The notes: generated from the letters alone by a model not told the origin. Shown: positions 1 through 4,950, numbered from the stretch's first letter. The stretch is 6,827 nt of DNA from Candidatus Woesearchaeota archaeon (GCA_016180165.1 JACPBU010000079.1:1-6827); one strand, 5' to 3'. Numbers and translations are program-made.

Positions 1-2592
1 AATGTGCTTCAGCTCAACAAAAGGCATATCTGGCTCTTCGGTAAGGGTGTCTCCTGCAAAGCCCTGGATCCCAGCGATAGCAAGAACATTCCCCGCAGGA
101 ATCTTATCGAAAGGCTCGGTCTTTACACCAAGGTACATATATACATTCTGCACCCTGACATATTGCTTCGTGTTATTAATATAAACGGTCATACCCTCTT
201 TCATCGTGCCGGAAAAAAGCCTGCCTGCACAGATCTCCCTTCCGCTCTTCTGGTCGACAAGGACCCTGGTGATGCAGAATGCAAGCTTCCCATCAGGGTC
301 ACAGGTGGTCATGCTTTTTCCCAAAGGTGAATCAATATCTCCCTGCCAAATCTTTGGAATCCTGTAAATCTGGGCTTCAACGGGGGTAGGCAGATGCTTA
401 ACGACCATGTCCAGGATGACCTCATTGACCGGGGAATTGTCCCAAAACCATTTTTTCCGGTCTGCTTCCTGCATGCCGTATGCATTGACAATATCGACGA
501 ACTTTATTTTTTTCTTCTGCATGAACGGCAATGACAGTGCCCAATTATCCCTTGCGCTGCCAAAAGCGACGCTGCCATCCTGAAAATTTACTTTCCATCT
601 TTCCTTGAAATCAGGCTCAGCCAGCCTTTCGATGTGCTTGTTGAATTCGATGATGAGCTTTGCAATCCTCTCCTGGATCTTTTCAGGAGTCAATTTCATC
701 TCATTCATGATCCTGTCAACTTTGTTGATGAACAAGACGGGCTTTACCCTCTCCTTGAGGGCCTGCTTTAACACTGTCTCAGTCTGTGGCATGATGCCTT
801 CGGAAGCGCAAACCAGCACGATAGTGCCGTCAATGGCGCGCATCGCCCTGGTGACGTTCCCCCCGAAATCAACGTGGCCCGGAGTGTCGATGAGATTGAT
901 CAGGTAATCCTGCCCTGCAAAACCATGCACCATGGAGACATTTGCAGCGTCTACGGTCAATAATCTTTCCTGCTCGTCGGAATGCTGCCAGGTCGCCATC
1001 CCTTTCTCAAGGTCGCCGGCCAGCGCTTCGGCCATAAGCCCTGAAGCTGCAAGGAGGTTGTCGGTAAATGCGGTGTTGTGGATAACCATACCTTCCGCAA
1101 CGAAATTATGGTTTTCAGGTATGGTGAAATCATAAACAACATCTTCATGGCCTTCTTCTATCTTGGTGACCTCGATGAAGGCAAGATCCCTAAAAGGGAT
1201 AAGCATCTGGGACTTCTGCATCAGCATGAGCTGGCTGCCCACCTGAACTGTGTCGCATACAGTGCTTCCGGAGACCTTTGCGGCCAATGCCTGAAGCCTT
1301 GCTGCCTTTTCCCTGAGCCCAAAACCGATCTCCTTCTGAAACTGCAGGGCTGATCTTCCTGAGATTGTGATAGTATTGTCCTTTTCCTGGATTGCGATGC
1401 ACCCAAACCTCAGGAGCAGGAGATGGAGGCCTTCAACCATCTTTTTGCTTGCAGAGCTGATGGTAACTGCCCTTCTCGAGCTCTCCACACTTCCATCAGT
1501 ATCAAAATATCCCCTGAGAAATCTCGATGAGTATTTTTTTCCACATCTCCAGAGAATCTCTGAGACCCCGATCTTGTGCGCTTTCTTTTTTAGGGGATAG
1601 CCAAAAACATGATGGAGCAGCCGGGCAAAGGTCATGGTTGTATGTATCTCAGGTGTCCTGCCTTTTGAGCATCTTCTCGTAGCTTTGATGCCCATCCCTC
1701 TGCAGATCCTTTCAAGCTCTGCGGCAAGGGGCTCTTTCCCGACGATGAACTTCTTTCCTGAGCCATCTCCGAAGAAAAGGCCGGTGAGGTAGAAAAGATC
1801 CTCAAAATTCTTCGGGAGCTTCATTGACAGGGAATTCTGGCCGCGCTGTTTTCCAGTCCGGTAATAGATGCTTTCTATCGCTTCATACGCCCTGGCTGCC
1901 TTCCACCCGAATATCCTTGATGCCTGCAGAAAATCCAGGAGGCTGAGCCTGTTCTGCCAAAGCCCATGATAGAATGATCTTGGCTTGAGTGAAGTAACGA
2001 TTTTGTTGACACCATAATCTAAAATATGCTTTTTGCAATCTTTCCATGACTCTTTTTCAAGCCTGATGTAAAAATTTCCTTCTGCCAGGCTTTCCAGGAT
2101 ATACTTCTTGAGATTTATCCTTGCCCGGATTGAGGCCTTCCTTGCACAAACAATCCTGTCGCCAATGTTGATATCTTTCGCCTCAACATCCTGAAATCCA
2201 TCTTTCCAGACCGTATACTTGTGTTCCGGGGTTGTTGAAACAGAAAAACGGTTCCTCAACTGGATGGAAATTGTCTTTCCACCTTTCAACCGCCATGCGC
2301 ATCCGATGGGCTTTTTTTCAAGGCTTCCGGACTCTTTATTCAAGGAGAATATTGTGAACTTCCTGTTGGGAGAATAAATGGTGTGGTCTTCGTTGTCTTC
2401 TTTGATTGCGCCATCCTTTGCAACCTCTTCAAAAATTTCCCTGGCAGTCCTTACCGCCCCATCTGCAAAAAGTATCCTTGTCGAGGGTGAGACACATTTG
2501 CCATGGTGTATATGCGCAGAGGTGCAGATATTCCTGATATTCTTCGGAGTCTTGACGACTTCCTTCATCCTGTCAACCATCTTTACTGCCAT
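1..2592 (-). CDS. fusA: Translation elongation factor aEF-2, N-terminal part, interrupted by an intein; runs off the left window edge
   Basis: aEF-2 is the GTPase that drives ribosomal translocation. The frame is open for 864 codons to base 1; 474 of them are an intein, leaving 390 EF-2 residues. Precursor landmarks are G1 AHIHHGK (26-32) continuing after splicing with TAFTDNLL (507 on), switch I RLLT (543-546), G3 DTPGH (569-573), G4 NKVD (623-626) and G5 SAR (679-681) in the EF-2 context FGSARDNWALSLP. A domain II beta-barrel follows, and the visible part ends at the start of domain III (VELKHI). Domains III-V, including the diphthamide site, lie outside. Two departures from the family are visible: Asp to His before HGK, and RGIT to RLLT in switch I. 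The first ATG (2592) has no Shine-Dalgarno sequence. A start at Met5 (2580, MVDRMKEVV) is equally plausible. The upstream neighbour is the NDK operon, 341 nt away. The EF-2 identity is secure; only the start is uncertain. Confidence 0.95.
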   Translation of the reverse strand, partial: MAVKMVDRMKEVVKTPKNIRNICTSAHIHHGKCVSPSTRILFADGAVRTAREIFEEVAKDGAIKEDNEDHTIYSPNRKFTIFSLNKESGSLEKKPIGCAWRLKGGKTISIQLRNRFSVSTTPEHKYTVWKDGFQDVEAKDINIGDRIVCARKASIRARINLKKYILESLAEGNFYIRLEKESWKDCKKHILDYGVNKIVTSLKPRSFYHGLWQNRLSLLDFLQASRIFGWKAARAYEAIESIYYRTGKQRGQNSLSMKLPKNFEDLFYLTGLFFGDGSGKKFIVGKEPLAAELERICRGMGIKATRRCSKGRTPEIHTTMTFARLLHHVFGYPLKKKAHKIGVSEILWRCGKKYSSRFLRGYFDTDGSVESSRRAVTISSASKKMVEGLHLLLLRFGCIAIQEKDNTITISGRSALQFQKEIGFGLREKAARLQALAAKVSGSTVCDTVQVGSQLMLMQKSQMLIPFRDLAFIEVTKIEEGHEDVVYDFTIPENHNFVAEGMVIHNTAFTDNLLAASGLMAEALAGDLEKGMATWQHSDEQERLLTVDAANVSMVHGFAGQDYLINLIDTPGHVDFGGNVTRAMRAIDGTIVLVCASEGIMPQTETVLKQALKERVKPVLFINKVDRIMNEMKLTPEKIQERIAKLIIEFNKHIERLAEPDFKERWKVNFQDGSVAFGSARDNWALSLPFMQKKKIKFVDIVNAYGMQEADRKKWFWDNSPVNEVILDMVVKHLPTPVEAQIYRIPKIWQGDIDSPLGKSMTTCDPDGKLAFCITRVLVDQKSGREICAGRLFSGTMKEGMTVYINNTKQYVRVQNVYMYLGVKTEPFDKIPAGNVLAIAGIQGFAGDTLTEEPDMPFVELKHI
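1075..2496 (-). mobile_element. Intein with LAGLIDADG homing endonuclease, inserted in the EF-2 P-loop
   Basis: This is a 474-residue in-frame protein intron (precursor residues 33-506) that should excise itself after translation. The N-terminal splice block starts with Cys1 (CVSPSTRILFADG). Block B has the TxxH motif as TPEH (121-124). Block F reads VYDFTIPENHNFV and block G ends VIHN with penultimate His505 and terminal Asn506. The +1 extein residue is Thr507. All class 1 splicing residues are therefore present. Between the splicing halves lie two dodecapeptide motifs, LTGLFFGDG (269-277) and LRGYFDTDG (359-367), about 90 residues apart, as in monomeric LAGLIDADG endonucleases. The roughly 145 residues between block B and the first motif are Lys/Arg/aromatic-rich and may hold extra DNA-binding elements (inference). 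The insertion lies between Lys and Thr of the P-loop, so EF-2 cannot bind GTP normally until splicing occurs. The boundaries are exact because the flanking extein residues rejoin into a standard GKT motif. Confidence 0.95.
1489..1788 (-). other. LAGLIDADG (DOD) endonuclease core of the intein, motif 1 to motif 2
   Basis: The span covers the first dodecapeptide motif (LTGLFFGDG, precursor residues 269-277) to the second (LRGYFDTDG, 359-367, plus Ser368). In this family the acidic residue near the end of each motif binds the catalytic metal. Here these are Asp276 and Asp366, and both are present. The helix-packing glycines are also kept. No stop or frameshift interrupts the region, so the homing endonuclease looks intact and possibly active. 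Activity is inferred from the motifs only. Confidence 0.88.
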
Positions 2593-2625
2593 GTTCGGAG
2601 AATATTTTTTTTCTTTTAGACAATT

Positions 2626-2633
2626 GTTTATAG
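2626..2633 (-). promoter_or_regulatory. Putative TATA box of the EF-2 gene
   Basis: On the minus strand the bases read CTATAAAC, centred about 38 nt before the first EF-2 ATG (2592) and about 50 nt before the alternative ATG (2580). A start site about 25 nt downstream would give a short leader. That leader has no Shine-Dalgarno sequence; it is A-rich followed by TATTCTCCGAAC. The call rests on position and sequence resemblance only. Confidence 0.4.
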
Positions 2634-2711
2634 GGTATTGTCTATGTTTGAGTGTATGTGCATAGGTTCGTGTGGGCGTGTATATACTCGGGTGATTGCT
2701 CAGATTTTTTT

Positions 2712-2760
2712 CTTCAAAGTCGTTTGGTCCAAAGCCCCGCTCTTCAGAGCGACTTTGAAG
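2712..2760. repeat. Nested inverted repeat A: 11-bp outer stem enclosing two small hairpins
   Basis: cttcaaagtcg (2712-2722) is perfectly complementary to cgactttgaag (2750-2760). The enclosed 27 nt contain two further inverted repeats, tttgg-t-ccaaa (2723-2733) and gctct-tc-agagc (2739-2750). Allowing for minimum loop size these form hairpins of about 4 bp each, so the unit can fold as a three-way junction. Neither strand has a T-run directly after the stem, so it does not look like an intrinsic terminator. Confidence 0.8.
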
Positions 2761-2784
2761 GGCTAAAAATGCTGAACGTTAAAG

Positions 2785-2859
2785 CCTCGGGCTCATTTGA
2801 AATGCAGAGCATTTCTAATGTGCTCAGAAATGCAAAGCATTTCCGACATTAGCCTGAGG
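2785..2859. repeat. Nested inverted repeat B: 9-bp outer stem with two near-identical hairpins
   Basis: cctcgggct (2785-2793) pairs with agcctgagg (2851-2859), with one G-T position that becomes a G-U wobble in plus-strand RNA but an A-C mismatch in minus-strand RNA. Inside lie two hairpins 28 bp apart, gaaatgc-aga-gcatttc (2799-2815) and gaaatgc-aaa-gcatttc (2827-2843). They differ by a single loop base. The second sits inside a further stem, taatgt (2816-2821) with acatta (2846-2851). The fold is again a branched junction. Confidence 0.8.
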
Positions 2860-2867
2860 ATAACAAA

Positions 2868-2883
2868 TTTTGCGCCAGCAAAA
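2868..2883. repeat. Short hairpin C, 6-bp stem with 4-nt loop
   Basis: ttttgc (2868-2873) is perfectly complementary to gcaaaa (2878-2883), with the loop gcca between them. It lies 8 nt after repeat B and 7 nt before an AT-only palindrome, extending the run of structure towards the 3' end of ndk. Confidence 0.55.
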
Positions 2884-2890
2884 CTTTGGG

Positions 2891-2904
2891 ATTAAAATTT
2901 TAAT
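2891..2904. repeat. AT-only perfect palindrome downstream of ndk
   Basis: attaaaa/ttttaat is a perfect 14-bp palindrome, followed by attttaat. It is 30 nt past the ndk stop. On the minus strand it gives T-containing tracts that could help end the ndk operon transcript. On the plus strand it precedes a short T-run at 2920. Either role is inference. Confidence 0.45.
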
Positions 2905-2933
2905 TTTAATAGTTTGGCATTTTTATTACCTTT

Positions 2934-3434
2934 CTATTTCCAGAACAGCTTTTCAATCGCGACTTTTTTCAGCTGGGTGGGAAAGATGGTGTTCACCAAT
3001 TCATCCGGCCTGAACCACAGCTTGAGCTCGCGCTCTGCTTCCTTGGGGCTTTCTGACGCATGGACGACATTCTCGAAGACACCCCGTGTAGTAACCCTGC
3101 CGTATTTTCCACGTATAGATATGGGCTCTGCAAGCTCTGGATTTGTCGCCCCGACAATCTTCCTTATCTTTGCAGTCGCATCCTCGCCCTGATAGGCCAA
3201 TGCAAGGACACGCTTGGTATGGAACTCGCCCATGATATAGCGGATTAGCTCATCGAAAAATTTCTCTTCACGAAGATGCTGGTAATGCTCTTCGGCAAGC
3301 TCCCTGGTCACCTGGACAATCTTTGCGCCAACGATGACAAGCTGGGTCTCAGACAATTTTGAGATGATGTCGCCAGTCAGCGATTTCACAAGCCCATCAG
3401 GCTTGATCAGCACAAGGCATTGCTCCACTTTCAT
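2934..3434 (-). CDS. ndk: Nucleoside diphosphate kinase
   Basis: NDK moves the gamma-phosphate from one nucleoside triphosphate to a nucleoside diphosphate through a phosphohistidine and so balances NTP pools in the cytoplasm. The 166-residue product has the family hallmarks: IKPDGL with Lys11, Tyr51 in EEHYQHL, Arg91, Thr97 in GATNP, Arg108 in SIRG, Asn122, and the catalytic His125 in NVVHASES. All active-site positions are kept. It is somewhat longer than the usual 135-155 residues, with a few extra residues before the active-site His and a short C-terminal tail (IEKLFWK). The start at 3434 is preferred because its ATG overlaps the L24e stop as ATGA, suggesting coupled translation. An ATG 30 nt upstream would only add ten residues lying inside the L24e gene. 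NDK is the last gene of the L7Ae-S28e-L24e-NDK operon, a linkage common in archaea. Confidence 0.96.
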   Translation of the reverse strand: MKVEQCLVLIKPDGLVKSLTGDIISKLSETQLVIVGAKIVQVTRELAEEHYQHLREEKFFDELIRYIMGEFHTKRVLALAYQGEDATAKIRKIVGATNPELAEPISIRGKYGRVTTRGVFENVVHASESPKEAERELKLWFRPDELVNTIFPTQLKKVAIEKLFWK

Positions 3435-3610
3435 TTTTCCGCCTTCTTGAACAGCTTGCTCCATCGCACATCATAAGGCTTCCTCCTCAGCTTGAGCATG
3501 TTCTTCTCACATTTTTGGCGGCAAAAATACAACACTTTGCCGTCGGCCTCGACAAAAATCATCCCGGTGCCTGGAGCGAGCACACTGCCGCAAAAACTGC
3601 ATTTTGCCAT
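3431..3610 (-). CDS. rpl24e: 50S ribosomal protein L24e (eL24)
   Basis: A 59-residue zinc-ribbon protein of the large ribosomal subunit. The start MAKCSFCGSVLAPGTG and the later FCRQKCEKN give the four zinc-ligand cysteines in the pattern CxxC...CxxxC (Cys4, Cys7, then the pair near residues 30 and 34). The tail KLRRKPYDVRWSKLF is typical of L24e, where it is basic and contacts rRNA. Length matches archaeal L24e, which is around 60 residues. The start codon overlaps the S28e stop by one base (TAATG) and has a good GGAGG Shine-Dalgarno sequence 6 nt upstream. The stop overlaps the ndk start (ATGA). Family identity is clear from the motifs and the conserved operon position. Confidence 0.95.
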   Translation of the reverse strand: MAKCSFCGSVLAPGTGMIFVEADGKVLYFCRQKCEKNMLKLRRKPYDVRWSKLFKKAEK

Positions 3611-3936
3611 TATGAGCCTCCAGCCCGGCCGACCTTGCTGAGCTCCCTCGCTTCAATCTCTGTCTCCCTGAGGATAAGGATATCGCCTGGCTGGATGGGG
3701 CCTTTGACATTTCGCTTAAGCACCTTGTTCTGGTCTCTTCCCTCAAGGACCTTGCATCTCACCTGGATGGCCTCGCCTCTGGTGCCAGTCCTTCCGATGA
3801 CCTCTTCGACACTGGCCTTGAAACCCCTGGTAAATGTTGCTGTACCTTTCTTGACTTCCTCATCTTTTCCAGCACGCTGCGGCCTTTTCCTTTCCTTGTC
3901 AGCAGGCTGTTCCTCAACCGGTTTTTTCTCTACCAT
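3610..3936 (-). CDS. rps28e: 30S ribosomal protein S28e (eS28) with extended N-terminus
   Basis: S28e is a small OB-fold protein of the 30S subunit near the mRNA exit and decoding side. The conserved core starts near residue 37 and includes EVIGRTGTRGEAIQVR, VLEGRDQNKVLKRNVKGP and GDILILRETEIEAREL. The family signature normally reads E[ST]EREAR; here it is ETEIEAR, with Ile for Arg at position 94. The protein has 108 residues against roughly 70-75 in most archaea. The excess is a charged, low-complexity N-terminal extension (residues 1-35, Lys/Glu/Arg-rich, probably disordered) and a short C-terminal SKVGRAGGS tail. No other ATG lies before the core; a non-ATG start nearer the core is possible. 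The gene begins 5 nt after the L7Ae stop without a Shine-Dalgarno sequence, so coupled translation is likely, and it overlaps L24e by one base. Confidence 0.93.
   Translation of the reverse strand: MVEKKPVEEQPADKERKRPQRAGKDEEVKKGTATFTRGFKASVEEVIGRTGTRGEAIQVRCKVLEGRDQNKVLKRNVKGPIQPGDILILRETEIEARELSKVGRAGGS
3617..3621 (-). promoter_or_regulatory. Shine-Dalgarno sequence of rpl24e
   Basis: GGAGG on the minus strand, with 6 nt to the L24e ATG. It lies inside the last codons of S28e and encodes part of the unusual Gly-Gly-Ser end of that protein. It gives L24e its own ribosome entry despite the one-base overlap. Confidence 0.7.
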
Positions 3937-3941
3937 GGTGA

Positions 3942-4280
3942 TTATTGCTTGAGATTTCCAATAATCTCTTTAATGAGCTCCTTGGCTTCGCCTTCCTTGA
4001 CGATGGCGACAGCAGAAGATGGCTTGTCAATCCCAGCGGCAGCACCCAATTCCTCCTTAGAGCTGACCTGTGCAAAAGGAATATTCTTTTCAGTGCACAG
4101 CAAAGGCAGATGCATGACAATCTCAGGGGGCGAGACATCTTTGGCTGAAACAACCAGCTTCGCTTCACCCTTCTCAATAGCTTTGGTCACCTCGTTGGTG
4201 CCCTTCCTCAATTTGCCAGTGGCCTTTGCCGTCTCAATAGCTTCAAAAACTTTCTCCTGGATCGCTTTTTCATCAACCAT
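3942..4280 (-). CDS. rpl7ae: Ribosomal protein L7Ae, kink-turn RNA-binding protein
   Basis: L7Ae binds kink-turn RNAs. In archaea it is part of the 50S subunit, of C/D and H/ACA guide RNPs and of RNase P. The 112-residue product carries the family RNA-binding segment GKLRKGTNEVTKAIEKG (22-38), with the Gly-Thr-Asn-Glu contact residues and Lys33. It then has LVVSAKDVSPPEIVMHLP, LCTEKNIPFAQV and the C-terminal GIDKPSSAVAIV, all standard. Two ATG codons stand side by side at 4283 and 4280. The GGTGA ribosome-binding site lies 3 nt from the first and 6 nt from the second, so the second is chosen; the choice changes one residue. It is the first gene of the operon that continues with S28e, L24e and NDK. 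The identification is firm. Confidence 0.96.
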   Translation of the reverse strand: MVDEKAIQEKVFEAIETAKATGKLRKGTNEVTKAIEKGEAKLVVSAKDVSPPEIVMHLPLLCTEKNIPFAQVSSKEELGAAAGIDKPSSAVAIVKEGEAKELIKEIIGNLKQ

Positions 4281-4286
4281 CATCCT

Positions 4287-4291
4287 TCACC
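4287..4291 (-). promoter_or_regulatory. Shine-Dalgarno sequence of rpl7ae
   Basis: GGTGA on the minus strand (context AAAGGTGAAGG) is complementary to the usual 3' end of archaeal 16S rRNA. Spacing is 6 nt to the second ATG (4280) and 3 nt to the first (4283), which favours the second as start. Confidence 0.65.
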
Positions 4292-4327
4292 TTTCCGTCT
4301 TCGTGACTTTTCTTTTCCAATAACTTC

Positions 4328-4337
4328 TAAAAAAATA
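4328..4337 (-). promoter_or_regulatory. Putative TATA box of the L7Ae-S28e-L24e-NDK operon
   Basis: The minus strand reads TATTTTTTTA, preceded by a purine-rich GAAAAAG that could serve as a BRE. It is about 50 nt upstream of the L7Ae start. Transcription starting about 25 nt downstream would leave a leader of roughly 25 nt that includes the GGTGA site. Position and composition are the only evidence. Confidence 0.45.
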
Positions 4338-4417
4338 CTTTTTCATCATCCCGGCATATTTCTATCAACTGGGATACCTGATGAGGCCTTCAGAATCATC
4401 GTACCTCAATCCCCAAA

Positions 4418-4430
4418 CACCCTGCGGGTG
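4418..4430. repeat. Short GC-rich hairpin in the divergent control region
   Basis: caccc (4418-4422) and gggtg (4426-4430) form a perfect 5-bp stem with a 3-nt loop. It lies between the divergent L7Ae operon and the gene at 4549, within the only GC-rich patch of that region. The role is unknown; it could be chance. Confidence 0.3.
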
Positions 4431-4521
4431 CCCAGGTCATTTTGTCATTGGTGATGTTTAGAAAATGAGTTTTATTTAAAAAGGTTTGTTTTTCTGGAGA
4501 AGGATGTCAACACGATAACTA

Positions 4522-4527
4522 TTTATA
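4522..4527 (+). promoter_or_regulatory. Putative TATA box of the 113-residue protein gene
   Basis: tttata lies with its centre about 25 nt before the ATG at 4549, the usual TATA to start-site distance in archaea. This predicts a leaderless or nearly leaderless mRNA. A second candidate, tttatttaaa at 4471-4480, would give a leader of about 45-50 nt instead. Confidence 0.5.
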
Positions 4528-4548
4528 GCAGGGGGAGTTCGCAATCCC

Positions 4549-4890
4549 ATGAGCAAAACAATGGATCTTACTATTCTTGTTGGGCATCTGCTCTCTGAGG
4601 GGACAAGCATATCCTTATCTGTGGCTTTAGACATAAGAGGTTTCCCAGCAAAAAACACTCAACATGCCTTTCAGGAATTTTCTTCGTATCATCCTGCCGG
4701 CAAAGCTAAGCTGGGGTTCGATTATATCGCCCCATCAGCCGAATATCCGGATGGCGTGGTGTTTCTCAATGAATCTGACCTGGCCTCAGCAAGGGAACAG
4801 GCAAGAAAGTCAGGCGCTTCCGTCGTTGGCGTCGGTGCGAGCTATCTGGACGAAGAACACGGGAAAGCGAACTTAAAGTTTTATTCCTGA
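4549..4890 (+). CDS. Uncharacterised 113-residue protein
   Basis: I do not recognise this family. The protein has no signal peptide, no clear membrane segment, no cysteines and no metal-binding motif. The N-terminal half has hydrophobic stretches (LTILVGHLL, SISLSVALDI) followed by GFPAKNTQHAFQEF. The middle is rich in Tyr, Pro and Gly (YHPAGKAKLGFDYIAPSAEYPDG). The C-terminal half looks like an alpha/beta unit, with VVFL, a helix ESDLASAREQARKSG, then ASVVGVGASYLDEEHGKANLKFYS. It is probably soluble and cytoplasmic. Support for it being a real gene: it fills the gap between two gene blocks, a TATA box sits at the right distance for a leaderless start, and a strong terminator follows 60 nt after its stop. 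It runs divergently from the L7Ae operon and converges on the cis-prenyltransferase homologue, so no operon partner suggests a role. Confidence 0.7.
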   Translation: MSKTMDLTILVGHLLSEGTSISLSVALDIRGFPAKNTQHAFQEFSSYHPAGKAKLGFDYIAPSAEYPDGVVFLNESDLASAREQARKSGASVVGVGASYLDEEHGKANLKFYS

Positions 4891-4950
4891 ACCGCTTGGT
4901 GTATTGGCTTCTCTTCTTTGCTTCCTTATGCTTTTCAATGCAACCATTCC

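Larger units (their letters stand above)
2593..2933. other. Non-coding spacer between ndk and EF-2, rich in inverted repeats
   Basis: This 341-nt stretch between two minus-strand genes holds no credible gene. The EF-2 side (2593-2710) is A/T-rich and carries the putative EF-2 TATA box and a GT-rich tract with a plus-strand TATATA at 2681. The ndk side (2712-2910) is packed with inverted repeats, listed separately: a nested 11-bp stem, a twin-hairpin unit, a 6-bp hairpin and an AT-only palindrome. Such density is unusual for a simple 3' untranslated region and suggests a structured RNA, a regulatory region or a decayed small mobile repeat. The sequence alone does not decide between these. Confidence 0.75.

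Noticed and set aside
605..907. Plus-strand open frames across 2-1600 and 2378-2665, opposite EF-2 and the intein
   Set aside because: They are mirror frames of a well-conserved protein, have no promoter or ribosome site of note and resemble no family.
1..1074. Initiation factor IF-2 as identity of the left-edge GTPase, expected from operon context
   Set aside because: The segments AANVSMVH, GHVDFGGNVTRAMRAIDG and VAFGSARDNWALSLP are EF-2-specific.
2712..2760. Intrinsic terminator for ndk or EF-2
   Set aside because: The stem is not followed by a T-run on either strand; the T-run at 2705-2711 precedes it on the plus strand, giving A residues after it on the minus strand.
2799..2843. CRISPR-like repeat pair
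   Set aside because: Only two copies of a short palindrome 28 bp apart, with no further repeats, spacers or cas genes.
2652..2852. Plus-strand open frame of 66 codons in the ndk to EF-2 spacer
   Set aside because: It runs through the inverted repeats, so its sequence is dictated by palindromes. Composition is not protein-like and no ribosome-binding site precedes it.
3435..3464. Longer ndk start giving ten extra residues
   Set aside because: The extension lies within the L24e gene and the 3434 ATG overlaps the L24e stop as ATGA, which fits the operon and the usual NDK N-terminus.
4287..4349. A 20-residue basic upstream reading frame (MMKKYFFRSYWKRK...) ending inside the L7Ae ribosome-binding site
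   Set aside because: Its start lies upstream of the likely TATA box, so it is probably not transcribed, and it has no ribosome-binding site. An attenuating leader peptide remains a remote possibility.
4344..4350. Minus-strand ATGATGA resembling a C box of a C/D guide RNA
   Set aside because: No D box (CTGA) or flanking terminal stem is found at a suitable distance downstream.
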